64,000 nucleotides of DNA from Dimorphilus gyrociliatus (taxonomy: Eukaryota > Annelida > Polychaeta > Dinophilidae): contig CAJFCJ010000011.1 in the NCBI GenBank assembly GCA_904063045.1, forward strand, positions 806,001 to 870,000, in the 5' to 3' direction. The notes beneath the pieces were generated by a model that worked only from the letters and a program-made list of their open reading frames with translations, did no database searches and was not told the origin of the DNA. The position numbers and the translations under genes were made by a program. Numbering within the stretch: the stretch's first letter is position 1; each line of letters starts with the position of its first letter. Below, piece after piece: positions 51,631 through 64,000 of the stretch.

Positions 51631-54600
51631 CTAACATTGATTCAGACCTTCGGATGAATCGGCTCGGCATATAGGACAGGTCCGATTAAGCTGGAAAAAA
51701 GTTAAAAATAAATCATGAAGTTGAATCGTATAATACATACTTTCAACCATTTATCCACACACTTCATGTGAAATCTATGCCGACATGGAAGAACACGAAG
51801 AATTTGGCCACGTTCGAAGTCAGACATGCACACCACACAACTACATTGATCCTTCTCATCAACACATTCTTCGAATTTGCAAGTTGTTATACGATCAATA
51901 TCAGACTTTTGTAGGCCTCTCGGCTTTGCTTCACCAAGCCTCTCGGCTAATGACAAGAGGGCTTCATAGTTATCCAAATTCTCCCTGTCTTCCAAGTAAT
52001 CATTGGAAGAGTAACCAGAATTTCCAGCGATTAGCGTGCCAATTAAATTTAATAGATAGGTATGATAAGCTGGTGCACCGGGAGTAAAAGTAGCCCTACG
52101 TCGTATTGGTACATGTTGGACAAAGTATTGAGGGTGGAAGAAAGTTTGGGGGTATTGTGGAGGCGGTGGTGGTGGTGGCGGAGGAGCTTGTTGTTGATTC
52201 TCCTCCTCTCTCCTATTCCTTATGGGAGCGAAATGAGGAATAGGAGGGGGTGGTTGCATCACGTGACGGTTTGGAATGGGTACCCTATGAAATTGCTGGA
52301 AATGGGGAGTGTCGATGGCAGTAGAGGAAGGCCATTGATGGTGGTGTTGTTGTACTTGATGAACATGAGCGTGTTGTGGTGGTGTACAGAAATGAGTAGG
52401 GCAGATGTTGAACGGGTTCGTTTGAGCAGGCGGAATGTGCACCTGAAATAGTGTAGGTTAAATATTATATTGTTATTAACAAGTTCAATGGATTACCTGA
52501 TCTTGGTGCACGAACTGAGTGGGAACGATTTGTTGGTACGGTTGAACTGGCTGCATAATTGGAATGACTTCAAATTCTAGATCACGCCTCTGAAAGTGAT
52601 GGGCTTGATTTCTTGGCGGATACCTGTATTTTGAAAACAAAAATTAATCTGAAAAGACGATCTTACCCGAAGAAGAGAAGGATGAAAAAACTTCTAATAA
52701 ATACTCGCTACTTTATACATGTTGAATAAGTTAATTATTTTACGTAATTGTTTAAAGCAGAAAAACTAAAAACCGAATACTGTGAAAAAGGTATTATATA
52801 GAATAATTTCCATACCGTTTGTTATTTGTTTTTCTAAAAAAAAATCAATTCCCGGAACAATGAACCTCCGCCAATAAAGAAACAACAGCTTCTATTACGT
52901 CATAGCTAATATTAGTTGCGTAATCATATTGATTGTTTTTGTTGGTGCAGGAAGAACAAAAAGCGAAGGCTTCTCCAAAGGCCTACATGCAACTGGAAAA
53001 AGGATTAATAGGCCAAAAAATAGAAATAGCGCGAAAGGCCTATTATAAGATAGACACCAAGCGCCGGAATTTTTCTAAAGATAACCAGTTAGTGAACGAA
53101 ATTAACAATTAGTAAAACAAATAATCAACAAAAAAACTATATTTCTATTTCATTAAGGTCAACTCTTGGGAAAATGTTTATAGAGTTTACTATACGACTA
53201 TTAAATTCTTTTAAATAAAAAATAAGATAGAAGCAAATGGTAAGTTGGATTATCTTAATATTGTTTAGTAAAATAGAGAATTCTAAAACAAAGAAAATAT
53301 AAATTTATGGGATGAAGGCTTTCAGAGATTAAAGATAAAAAGTTGTTTATCGCTTAATTTGAAATGAGACAAAAAAATGTGCAACAGATATAAAAGTTGA
53401 CCTTAGAAATATAGAATTTCTGTAGTTAATCACAACAATTATTCCAGCATTAAGCTAGAGGAATCGATTTTAAGTATTTACAACCTCAAAATTTTGCCAA
53501 AATACCTTCCTTTTTCACAGTCTTAAATAAGTTGTCAAACAATGAAAAAAATTGTTCTATAATAAAACTACATTCGAAAAATTATGATTGGTGCCAAAAA
53601 CCAACGCCATTTGTGCTATAATATGAATAACTATATAAATACATGGGAAAGGTTATGTATTTATATATATATATGTTTTTTTATAAATGTTTGTATCTTC
53701 ATTATCAATATTTTTTTGTTTTGCACTCACACAGAAGAAGTGGAATATCGATATAGGGAAAAAAATAGGCATCACTCGTCAGGGTCAATTAGGTTAAACG
53801 AGTTTGTCTTGTTTTGAAATAAAATACAACATAGGACCAAACTCTGGACTGTTTCGGAAAATGTTAGCTACATCGAACGTGCAAAAAGATAGATAACAAT
53901 ATTGTTGAATAGAACATTTCGATATCATAATACATATTTATATACATATATTTGTAAATGTATAATCTATGTATATATACATTTTACTCAATCGGGTTTC
54001 ATCAAGTATGTATATAAGCATAATCAATACATAATACAGATATATAATATATATTTAAACAAACTAAAACTTTATATATCTGTATATATAAAATTTTTAT
54101 GATTCAAATATATATATATAGATATATATAATGTTTATCTGAAGTATCACAATGTACGCCCGTTAACCAAATTACGCTTGTTTGACGAGTGCTAATTAAA
54201 TGCTTTCTAACTATCTGAAATATTCTTCATTCCAAAAATATAGGCTTTTAAAGTTCTAGGATATTGAATCTACCCGATTAACAGAAGTACATTGTAAACA
54301 AAATGAGCCTGATCATTCTAATAAAAAATCATGCGAAAGCCATACGCTAGGTGGTGTCTGTATCACACCCGTGATTGTATTAGCAAGACCGACAGATGGC
54401 GTGACTGAATTAGAAGCGATAGAATCAGTGGAATGGACCATTGTTTTTCTAAAAAAATATAGGCTACTAAAGTAATAGACCCTAGACCACACAACAACAA
54501 GCAAATGTTTCTTTGTTTTTTTTCAAAAAAATCTATTGTGGTCAGTAAACAGAAAAAAGTGGCATGAAAAAACAAAAAGACAGTAACAATGTATAAGATA

Positions 54601-56753
54601 CAACTAACCATTCAAAAAAAAACACGTTAAAAAGTGTATTTGTGAGATATAGGCATTTGTTTTTTTGTTTTAATAGAAATAAGCACGAATTAATAAAATA
54701 ATCTAAAAGTGCTAAAAAATATTTAGTCAGTAGAATAGTCATGAGCACCAGCAAACTCACGATTCACCTGTCTGAGAAAATATAGAATAAAGCCATCAAT
54801 TCATGCTTTTTTATATTAAATATGAACAGCATTAATTATATTACAGAGGCATGCAAAACAATAGCAGATCATCATGTTTTATCAGAACACAGTTTTCAAT
54901 TCGCTTTTCTGACAACGAAATTATTATCGCCTTTATAAATACTTTTACTGCACCGGCTTAATGACTTAGAATAAGATATTTCTCTTAAATTTTTCATGGT
55001 TCAACAGAACAAAGAGAAATTGCGAAAGAATTTACTAGTATTGTCTTGATTTCAGAGATTCTTTCTGATACTAATATATAATTTTTGTTTTATCTACGTA
55101 GAAAAAAAAGCTCCCTATTGCACTTAATTGAATTACGTATTATTCTATATTAATCTTCTAATTTATAAAATGATCTTATTTTTTATCAATTCCGAGTCAG
55201 TAAAATCTGGTCCTCCTTTGTTTTGACGTATTGAAAATAGCAATAGATAAAGTAATCTTTTACAAGACACACAGTAATGTCGAATAAAAACAAAAAAACA
55301 TGTATCAATCTCTGCAAATAGTCATGAGCTAAAGAGTATTTAAAACTTAATAAATGAAATCCTAGAAAATTAGGTGTTATCCTTTTTTTTCCAAAAAATA
55401 ATTTTATAAATATTATTGTGCTAAAATACTTGGTTTTAATCATGAGCGCAAAACGTGTATAATTTATGCTATAACAGATTCCAGTATGAGACTAATAATT
55501 GATCGACACTTGTGTTTAATTATGCATGATAAGATTCAAGCTGTTTCTTCTCAAGCCCTTTTCGATGAATACACTAAGCTTATTGTCTTTACTCTTTTAG
55601 TAATACATTGAAAAATCTTGTTTCACATGTTTGCTGAATCATGATGTCGTCTTTGTTCTGTTCGCAGACTACAAACAACGGCAAACTGCAAACTTATCGA
55701 TGGGCAACAACAGTACTTTTGACATGTACGTACACGTTTTAGTATACAATGACTTCAAACAGCAAGGCTCTTTGTGGAGAATGTCGAGTGTGCACTTGTC
55801 AATATAAATTTTGGGCAATAACAGACAAGAATTTACCAAAAATTCATTACATTATTATTTAACGCGTTTGTTTTATGTTCAATATTTGCCTAAAAACTAT
55901 TTAGAATATAATAAAATTAGCATTTAATAACTAATTACTATTCTGAAATACGGCTAACTTATTATACAAGCATGATCATATTCGTATAATCCTCCAAAAC
56001 AACCGTTTGGTGCTTTATTTAATAAATATTTTAATGGAAGATATACCTAAATCTTTTATTCCGCAAAATAGTGCAAACTAACCTTTGGCATGAACTGAAC
56101 CTTGTCTTAGGATTTAAAGTTGCTGTTCTCAAGAGTATCAAATACAGTCACAAATAATGTAAAAAAAGAATAAATAGAAAATACTAATACTTAAACGTTG
56201 AAAAGTAACATAATGAGGTATTAGAGCAGATTAAGCACTTACATAAAGAAAATTTCGTCTAAATTGTTAAAATTTACAATTCAAATTTAGCAAAAGTGAT
56301 GAAATGTGCCGTTCATTAAAATGCATGATAATCTTCAATATTATTTTACTAAACATGCAGTCGTTGAAATTTAGCCGCACTCATGAATCATTTTGAGGAT
56401 CTCTAAACGAAAAATTAAAGGAAAAAAATGCTAATCTCTAAAATATACCATTACTAACCCCAGTAAGAGTGAAACAACAAATACCTGAATTATTAGTAAT
56501 AGAAAAAGGTAAAAATTCTAAAAAAAATAATTCTCTCCTAAACATTAACCCTCCCCCTCCCCTCCCAAAATCTGCACTGAAAAACAATCATGAAAACTGT
56601 GTAGTGACTAGGAAAAAAACATAGGCAGCAGGCCAGCATATAATAGAAATATAGGCAATTTTGGTCAGCACAACAGAACAGAATTTTTTACCCAGCAGAA
56701 TTTAAATTCTGCCATTGATGATGATGAGCAGATCGAACTCGGTGACGGAACAT
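51631..56753 (-). CDS. RING-H2 ubiquitin ligase, RNF38/RNF44-like
   Basis: Exons in transcript order: 56753-56692, 52623-52497, 52442-51741, 51690-51631; 951 nt, 316 aa (human RNF44 432, RNF38 515). The C-terminal RING-H2 is CSCVVCMSDFERGQILRVLP, CRHRFHMKCVDKWLK, then across an intron NRTCPICRADSSE, almost the RNF38/RNF44 consensus. Upstream are GLQKSDIDRITT (family LTKADIEQL-like helix), a block ending in LLSLAERLGEAKPRGL that vertebrate members share, and a His/Pro/Gln-rich N terminus with a run of nine prolines. The first coding exon (MFRHRVRSAHHHQWQNLNSAG) was found by phase: it leaves two bases, exactly what the 127-nt second exon needs. It lies beyond a 4-kb intron, so this exon is less certain, and alternative first exons are possible. 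RING part is sure. Confidence 0.8.
52624..56691 (-). other. Long first intron of the RNF38/44-like gene
   Basis: About 4.07 kb, AT-rich, with TATA-type microsatellite patches near 53640-53680 and 53930-54130. Several short open frames occur on both strands but none shows similarity, composition or splice context of a gene. A conserved RNA or enhancer cannot be seen by eye. Confidence 0.5.
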
Positions 56754-58578
56754 GTTACGGCCTGTTTGCGCCGAACGACTTCTCCTTTCTGGTCGTGGCG
56801 TCTTGTAAACTTGAGTTGTTCAGATTTTCGAAACAAATGTATCGATGCCAGCTCGAAACGTCTTTCTCCTTATAGATTTAACGTCGATTTACGCCGGAAA
56901 ACGGTTTAATATGACGTTTTTCTCAAAGTCCAACGCTGTATGATTGCTGAATGAGTTCACAGTGCTTAGGGGTGCTGATTTATGCATCGCGGACGATACC
57001 ATAAATATCTTGTCAAAAAATTTAGTATTCTATCATCAAAGCGAAAATTTGACTTTTAAAAAATAAACTAATTAACAAAAGAGGTTAATACAAATATATT
57101 GACGGGGAAAATACGTTTTTTAATAGTCGAAACCTACGGACGAGTTTATTTGACTCCATTTTTTTTCTTGGCATATGCGGGTGCTTTATGCAGTAAAATT
57201 ACCTTTGCCCCGTAATTGTTTGTTAATTTCCGGTACTAAGTCTACATAATTTTAAAATAAAGTTTCTAGCTTTATTAAATTTTCTAAGACAAAGGAAAAT
57301 TTTCTACATATTTAGCGCCATCTATTATAAAAACTGTGAAAGTAATTAATTATAGGCCTATATATTTGATGAATTTTATCTTAAATTACTTTCCGGTCGG
57401 ATTAATTTACTGTTAGAAGACTTTTACATATTATGTAAGAAAGCTTAATAAACCCCTGAGGAGGATATATTTTGTTCTTTATTAACCATATTTCATTAAT
57501 TTAGCCTTTTAGAATAAACTTATACTATCTAATAATTCGAAAAAAACTTTCACCTTAACATCGTATTATTCATGATGTTACTAAAACCATTGAAAATATC
57601 TTATTAAAATATAGTAAATGATAAATGATGCATTATACAAAAAAATTAGAATGTATGAATGCGATTCATTGCACACTTTTTGTTCAAAAATCAATTTCTC
57701 TACCTTTAACGGTTGATACAGAATATCTCGATGTAGAAATGTTAAATTCTTTTTGTTTGGCATATAGCGCCATCTATCATTCACAATATTCTAAAAGTAT
57801 ATAAAACATTTGCACTTTACTTCCTTTATGTCTTTGTATCCGCTTATACTTGTGCGGAACTGAATCATTAACAGCATAAAATATATACTATATATATATA
57901 TATTCATATTTATGGCGCTCTGCCTTATGATCTCATCAGTAGCAAATGTTTGTCTTCTATGGCTAAAAAGTCAAAAGGAAATTTTATATTAGATTGAATA
58001 AGATACTTTTTTTCTTGTATTTCCTAATTTGCTTATATCGAGTTTTCCAAACGACGAGTGATAGTGCGAAATATCAACTAAACATTTAGTAATACGACAT
58101 ACACGTATACTTTGTACAAAGAATAACACTGTATACGGTATACAAAATACATTGTTTTTTTACTGCGCACAATAAACCGTCACCGAAAAACGCACATAAA
58201 AAGAAACAAAAAAAACTGTGATCAATAAATAGGCCAGATTGATAATTTAAATGTTGCCCCAGTCTGGACTGGTCAGACTAATTTTTAGAATTATAGGTCA
58301 GTGAACCTCCTCAACGTCATAATGGTAATACATCTGGTGTTAACTGCTTCTTTGTCTAGCTTCATATAGAATGTTTGAGAATTGTAGAGTTCAAAATTAA
58401 AATTATTATCTTAAACATATCTAGAAGTCTATATAAGTTCTTTACGTAGAGGAGTTTTGAGTTTGCCATGGCAATTATAGATCTTAGAAAATTCTATATA
58501 CATTAGTATGAGTACAAAAATAAGTGAATCAAACTTACTTACATTTGTACATACACTTACAAATCAATATACAGACAG

Positions 58579-58615
<37 letters not shown>

Positions 58616-58902
58616 TGACAACTTTCTGCACTGAGTAGACTAGCTAGATATAAAAATTTGTACAATAAGTATGACTATATAACAAAAATAAGTTTTCGTG
58701 AAACGATGAATTTTTTTTGCAAAAAGCTTATGACGCAATGATTAATAAAATTCCAAAACAAAATAAACGTATAAAGAATTTAAATATATGACTTATCAGA
58801 GAGACCTATACAAAAATTAACAGCAATGCTTAAATTATCAATTCTGGCCACAGAAATACAACTTACAAGCTTGGAAAAACGAAGAGAAAAAGAAAACAGT
58901 AT
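56754..58902. other. Intergenic: RNF38/44 upstream side and 3' region of the Ski-like gene
   Basis: 2.1 kb without a supportable gene. 56754-56900 is GC-richer and probably 5' UTR or promoter of the RING gene. The rest is AT-rich with microsatellites (57881-57903, 58583-58611) and may include a long 3' UTR of the Ski-like gene. Confidence 0.4.
58583..58611. repeat. (AT)n microsatellite
   Basis: About 14 perfect AT dinucleotides, flanked by CAGA-type sequence. Confidence 0.95.
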
Positions 58903-61500
58903 CTAAGCAGTTCTCTGCGAAGACCTAGCCCTTTTCGGCGGACTTCGTTTAGTCGGCGTGAACACATAACTTTCAACCGGATGCAATTGTTTTCGTTTCC
59001 GGTTTCTCGCCGATTGTCTCGGCGAAGACGGGGGAGATGATGACGGTGGCAATGGTGATGGTGAAGTTTTAGTTTCTAGCTCCTTACTTTTCTCTTCAAA
59101 TATCTTCCATTTCACCAGTTCCCCTGAAGTAGGATGACCATTGGCCAAAACAATCTTTAAAGGAACAGAAATGTCCAAAAGTTCGTCTGCAGAATGTTGG
59201 TGGTGAACGTGTTTAGCGAATTTTCGTAATGTTAACGTTTCACCGCAAGTTTCGCACTGTACACAAGATGAATCTTTCTTCTCCATTTTATATACAAACA
59301 ATCTACCCAATTGACCACGTGACCTTGTCGAGTTACGGGTAGTAACAACCCTTACAAAGTCGTCTTCGTTTTCATCTGTTTTTCGTCTTTTGCGAGATCC
59401 TGATCGAGAGTCTGTTCCAGTCGTAGAATTTTCGTCTGTAACAGATCGCTGTCGAGGCTCCACATAGAAAGCTATTAGCTTAACTGCATTTTGCTTGGAT
59501 ATAACGAGAGTTGACTTAGATCTTGCAGCATTGGCATAACGCTGTAAGAAATTCCTCTGCATATCCGAACAGTTTAAAAGAGGAAGTGAGAGAAGTTGTG
59601 CACGCTTTTTCAAAATACCGGTATCCTTACTAGGTAGCATTTGTTTGTGAATGTCCACTAGTCTAACATATTGTTCACCGGCTAGCATTAGTCCTGGAAC
59701 GTCGTTGTAGTACATTGTTACTGTTGTTAACTGTGGAGCCTCCTCCTCTGGATTTGTTGTTTTTGAGGGAAGACCAACGCGTTCGAGCTCTTTCTCGAGT
59801 TCTTCATTATTTAGAGAGCACAGCATTGAAGTTAAATTTTCAGCCATTTTATCCAAGTCCTCAGATTGAATAGCTTGTTCTTCTTGCATGCTGGCGACCA
59901 TATCAACGACTTCCTCTTCAGAAGGGGCACCTAGACGATAGTTAAAATTGATCATTACGCCTCTACAACTTGATTAATTAAAAAACAATTAACAATTTGT
60001 GAAAATGTTATTTTCAATATCTCTATTATAAAGTTATGTATTTGTTCATTAAAGAATAAAACCTAAATAATTATTCATTTAAATATCGTGACGGTATACT
60101 ATATATACATATATATATATATATGAAGTGTAATTTTATATTATAAAAACTATTATGTTGTATGAAATACTCTCTTTGTGAATTATGGAATTAGTGTATG
60201 ACTAAATGAGATTAACTAGACACAATTGTTACGAAAGGTTAGCATCACCACAAAAATATTCAAACTATGCCTTCAATCAATGAAGTATTGTTAATGTAAA
60301 ACTAAGGGTTTATGATATATAGCCTAATAGTTTTCAGAATAGTACGATGCAATTGTTATTTATTACGATGGGGAAAATATTCCTGCAAAGCAATTGTTTA
60401 TTATTGAAATCTTCCAAGCTGGACTGTCTTTAATCTAGACTAAGCTCTATCCAAGTGAAAATAATACAAAACATAGAAATAAATATAGCACTTGTTTTTT
60501 AGTGCTAATAAACAATAAGTGGAATTAGAACTAATCAAAAGAATATATCACTATCAAGTTCCTATTTGTACAAGTTTTGATAATGAAATAGAAAAAGCGT
60601 AGTTTACTTAGTGATTGAACTACGGTTTAGGTTAATTAATTCAGTTTATGATAGATTTGAAATTTTCAGATCTTTCACAAAAAAGTTTACCAAAGACAAG
60701 AAATGAAAATGGTATTTACCTCCAAACCTGGCAGTTTTATCAGTGTTAGCCAGGTCCCTATACCAATCTAAGACATTAGGTTGTTGATTTGTAGGTTGCG
60801 CTGCTTCGGTCCGAGACCTAGTCCTAGCTCTTGACCCACTAATTTTCGGAGCGAAGTAAACAAAGTCATCCTGATATGCACCCTGAATTTTGACAAAATT
60901 CTTATCATTGCTGCTTGTTCCCACGCTATTACCCCCATTGTCAGATTTTTTAGATTGTTTTTTCTTTTTATCAACAGCTTTCCAACCAAGTGCTGCGCTT
61001 GTTTCATTATCAACTTTAAGTCCGTACATTGTGTCAGTTTCAGTATCTTCGGAAGAAGCCTTAATAGTTTCAGTAGAAAAGTCTGTTTCTAGAGGTATGA
61101 CTGGTTTAGCTTTCTTTTTTCTTGTCATTCTTATGTTTGGGACAGCTTCAATTCTTGAAATAATATCGCTTTGTACAACGGCTGAAAATTGAGAAAACGC
61201 AACATAATCATGATCTGTCGCTGGATGATAATTCTGAGAATTTTGCCATCGAGCAACCAGTTGCTGAGATGTGTGAGTTGTAGTTTCATTTACAACGTCA
61301 ATTTCATCTGTATCGCCAATAGTTAATAGCCCGTTGCCCGTTCCTCCTCCAGTACCGTTGTCCCCAGAACATTGTTGAATGGCATAGGAATGTTCAGTAG
61401 TGGAGGTGGGTGGCATTTCGTCATCAATGTTCTTTAAAGGATGGTCATCGGCATTACAAGCGACGGCCGGAGAGAGCATACGGGACTGTTTGGCCGGCAT
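58903..61500 (-). CDS. Divergent Ski/Sno/Dac-like nuclear protein
   Basis: Two coding exons, 61500-60720 and 59960-58903, spliced G|GC across an acceptor GTAGAG|GCGTAATG; 1839 nt, 612 aa. The N-terminal 250 residues are Ser/Thr/Asn-rich with a TRKKKAKP basic patch. Residues ~340-428 resemble a Dachshund-homology domain (VPGLMLAGEQYVRLVDIHKQ, LSLPLLNCSDMQ, KSTLVISKQNAVKLI), where the LI-K-DA end of Ski/Sno DHDs is echoed by the last string. After an acidic/basic linker comes CVQCETCGETLTLRKFAKHV followed by HHQH (~493-516), close to the C-x2-C...H-x-H zinc segment of Ski's SMAD4-binding domain. The C-terminal tail is Ser/Pro/Arg-rich with nuclear-localisation-like clusters. I infer a transcriptional corepressor of the Ski superfamily; no orthologue is recognised. 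An AG lies directly before the start ATG, so an untranslated 5' exon is likely. Confidence 0.55.
60099..60124. repeat. AT-rich microsatellite in the intron of the Ski-like gene
   Basis: Imperfect (AT)n with one C interruption, within the 759-bp intron. Confidence 0.8.
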
Positions 61501-63600
61501 CTGAAAGCGTTCTCCTATTAAAGGATATCGGCGTGTTGAATCTGTCTATATTTTTCAGTACATCAACATCGATTCTTTTGATTGTGATCTTTATTTGCTT
61601 GATACTATTCAATCTACAAAAAAATTGGAACACTTTTAAGACTGAATATGATTTAAAATGTTTTAAAAATACTAAAAGCTACTTATTTTCTTATATAAAC
61701 CCACTCAGATGGGATGATTTAATAAAGTACCACTTCAAGAAAAAGACGATTTAACCGAGAGTATTTTATAATGACTGAAACCTATTATTTTTTCTAATAT
61801 ATAATTCTATAAAAATACCGAAAGCATTCGCGACTATTAATATTCTAAAGTATTTGATTTTAACCTAAAAAAAGATAAAATTGCGTTTTTGATAAATTCT
61901 TATTTCCATAAAATGTCATCAATTTTATCGTTTAAACTCCGCTTGTCGTTTCTTAAAAAACTTCACAAGAAATTACCGAAGTCGTTATTATTTAATACTT
62001 CTTTTAACAGTGAGAAGTAAATATATAGATCGAAAGACTGGAATCTTCCACGTTGCACAGTGACTAACAGAAAATCCCACTACCAACCTTAAATTTCGCA
62101 ATAGGCCTAAAGTATTACAAAATACATCATATTGATTTTCTTTGGACATATTTTTCTTATCGATTTGCTACTTTTAGGCTAGAAACACTACACATATACA
62201 TATATATTCTAAAATACTAAAGTATATATGTAAAACTAACTAGCTTTCACCCAGTTAGAAACTCTTTATTATCTAAAAGAGGTGTATAGAACATATAGGC
62301 TCACAACGTGACAGCTTTCAAGTTTTGGCACTACTGCCGACTGGCTCTATACCGAAAGTTGTCAACAGCTCAAATAAAATAGCGAAAGTACTAATTACGC
62401 AATAGGCTTACGCATCTCAATTCTTAAAAGAACAGAAAATAAACAAAAAATTGAAACTCGTTAGAAGTAATATTATAGTCGCTAACATAATACATTTTTA
62501 GTTATTTAGGCCTGAATTATTCATATAGAAAACAAAAAATCTAGCATTCGATAATAATTCAAAACTAATTAGAAAATTTTTTAGAAAATACCTAATAACA
62601 AGAACCCAGTGCTAAAAAGGCAGCAAAAATTTCGCTGGAAGCGCACTTAAATACTAGTTTCTTAGGTGCAGACCTATTTATTACAAACCAAAATCGGGTA
62701 TTTTAAATTAATAAATTTTCCCTTCCCCCGTTGAAGACTCCAAAAACACAAGAAATAGATGGCCGCTTTATGCTTCACCAGCTCGTGTTGAACGACTAAC
62801 CTCGTAGTCCTAGCATCGTGTGACATTTTGTATCTATATTGGCCATTACACAATACTACCTACACGCTATTTCATTGAAGTTTAAAAAAGATCGATGAAA
62901 GACTGCGAAACAGAACCCAGAACATCTTGCTGGTATTTGTTGTTACTCTGTACTCAGTAATAGCTTCTCTTAATAGACAACTGATTAGGTGGTTTGAAAT
63001 ATGTACATTTTCTCTCATCCCAAAACTAATACTATTTCGGCAGTTTCTTATGTAGTTTACAACTTATTTCGATAGACAGTCGCAATCTATTAGTAGGGCA
63101 AAATGATATGTGGATGAGTTCCGTTCTGGATGAATTTTCCTTGTCTAAACAGATTTAGGCTATCTTCAACGTGAAAATAGGTTGATCCATATATAGATAA
63201 TCCAACGAACGGCATGATCTTTTCAGTTTACTATTTATTTGAAATTAAGTTACCATTACCTCTTTTTAAGTTGAATTTCTTCTAATAATCAGGTTATATA
63301 GATGAGAAATGAGTTTTTGCAATTGACCTATAGAGTATCCAGCAGAAGATTGTATATCCAAATCATCAGTCTCAGTGACCCAGTTCGAAATTTACCTAGA
63401 AACCCCAGTGGACGTACAGAACCCGCTATTACTAGACCTATGCGAGAAACTAGGTCAATCGATAAAATCGAAGATTCTTGTCTGTCTTCCACTATACATA
63501 TAATCGTACACCAATTCTTAGCACAACTTCCCATACATTAAATAAATGCATGGAATGCATTTCATTTTACAATACTACTACGCGCTCTTTGTTACGAGAA
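61501..63600. other. Region without supportable genes upstream of the Ski-like gene
   Basis: 2.1 kb, AT-rich. Short open frames (e.g. 61410-61754 plus, 63302-63541 plus) lack similarity and sensible splice partners. It probably contains untranslated 5' exons and an intron of the Ski-like gene. Confidence 0.4.
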
Positions 63601-64000
63601 AAAAAAAGCGCGCCATATAAACCGCGCCAGCTGCCTACATATTTTAGCGCGCTAAATTTCTCAGACAAAAAATTTTTGCGCACCTCATTAACTGATAATC
63701 CGCTTTAATCCGTTCTGTAATAATCTTGCAAAATTCTTGCAAATGGAAAGAAACGTTTAAAAATGGCGGCGTTCTATTTTCCGGAGAACGAAATGTATTT
63801 TACGCGCGCTGTACACCGGCGTTCGTTTTGGTATGCGAGAGAAGAGTAGAAGGCCAGCCTCGTTTTCGATTGCCGTAAACACCCACATTTAATACTGCCT
63901 GCCGCCATTTTGTTTTTTACTTCGGCTTTTATGAGTCATCGCCGCATGACATGACCGGTAACACTCGTATTTTTGTGCGCATAATCAATCCTGCCGCTTT
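63600..64000. promoter_or_regulatory. GC-richer, CpG-containing promoter-like block at the right edge
   Basis: Marked change in composition: GCGCG, CGCGCC, TACGCGCGCTG and similar words cluster here while CpG is scarce elsewhere. Two AAAATGGCGGC-type motifs stand in opposite orientation, AAATGGCGGC at 63761-63770 (plus) and its reverse complement at 63901-63911. The ATG at 63763 opens only a short frame (stop near 63855). Likely a promoter/first-exon zone, perhaps bidirectional, for the Ski-like gene and a gene beyond the window. Confidence 0.5.

Noticed and set aside
53584-54760. Several short hydrophobic open frames in the RNF38/44 intron
   Set aside because: AT-rich low-complexity translation (Ile/Tyr/Lys/Phe), no splice context, no similarity.
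57352-62110. Palindrome TAGGCCTA repeated in non-coding DNA (near 42090, 57353, 62102)
   Set aside because: Three exact copies against roughly half a copy expected by base composition is suggestive but too few to call; no conserved flanks.
63302-63708. Two overlapping plus-strand frames and one antisense frame near the right edge
   Set aside because: Short, mutually overlapping, without similarity; one would expect one or more by chance in this length.

Overview
The window is nuclear DNA of an animal: AT-rich, with short introns (mostly 45-100 bp, a few of 1-4 kb), GT-AG splice sites and AATAAA signals. The gene set is metazoan: a PC1-type neuroendocrine convertase, a Ski/Sno-like corepressor, Integrator subunit 15 and a MAVS-like CARD protein. 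I cannot name the phylum. Density is about one gene per 3.5 kb, so the genome is compact. Every gene was assembled by hand: exons were joined at GT/AG (once GC/AG) sites and checked for reading phase and for similarity to remembered family members. Names are therefore homology calls made without a database search, and splice sites may be a few bases off.

Layout. 1-2011 (+): DDB1, C-terminal half, cut by the window edge. 2160-3014 (+): NIFK-like nucleolar RRM protein. 3132-3825 (-): TMEM128. 4172-6951 (+): polyamine oxidase, head-to-head with TMEM128. 7547-9511 (-): UAP1. 10191-13818 (-): PCSK1-like convertase. 14714-16389 (-): ER FKBP/EF-hand isomerase with two alternative last exons, only one encoding KDEL. 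17041-21772 (+): large surface protein (BIM1/LPMO-like copper domain, EGF-like, two DOMON domains, SEA, transmembrane helix) with a 1.2-kb in-frame minisatellite. 22707-24031 (+): INTS15. 24547-25143 (+): universal stress protein. 25544-31738 (-): PHF12-like two-PHD protein. 32790-35393 (+): AFG3L2. 35709-41810 (+): UBR1/UBR2. 42231-43069 (+): MAVS-like CARD protein. 43180-43643 (-): SNRPG. 44330-51090 (+): TRIP12. 51631-56753 (-): RNF38/RNF44-like RING ligase. 58903-61500 (-): divergent Ski/Sno/Dac-like protein. The last 2.5 kb has no gene I can support and ends in a GC-richer, promoter-like block.

Most genes are housekeeping and unrelated, although four are ubiquitin-ligase parts (DDB1, UBR1/2, TRIP12, RNF38/44). 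The items most worth following are the copper-domain/DOMON surface protein with its internal minisatellite, the MAVS-like CARD protein, and the FKBP gene whose alternative 3' exons would switch ER retention on or off.
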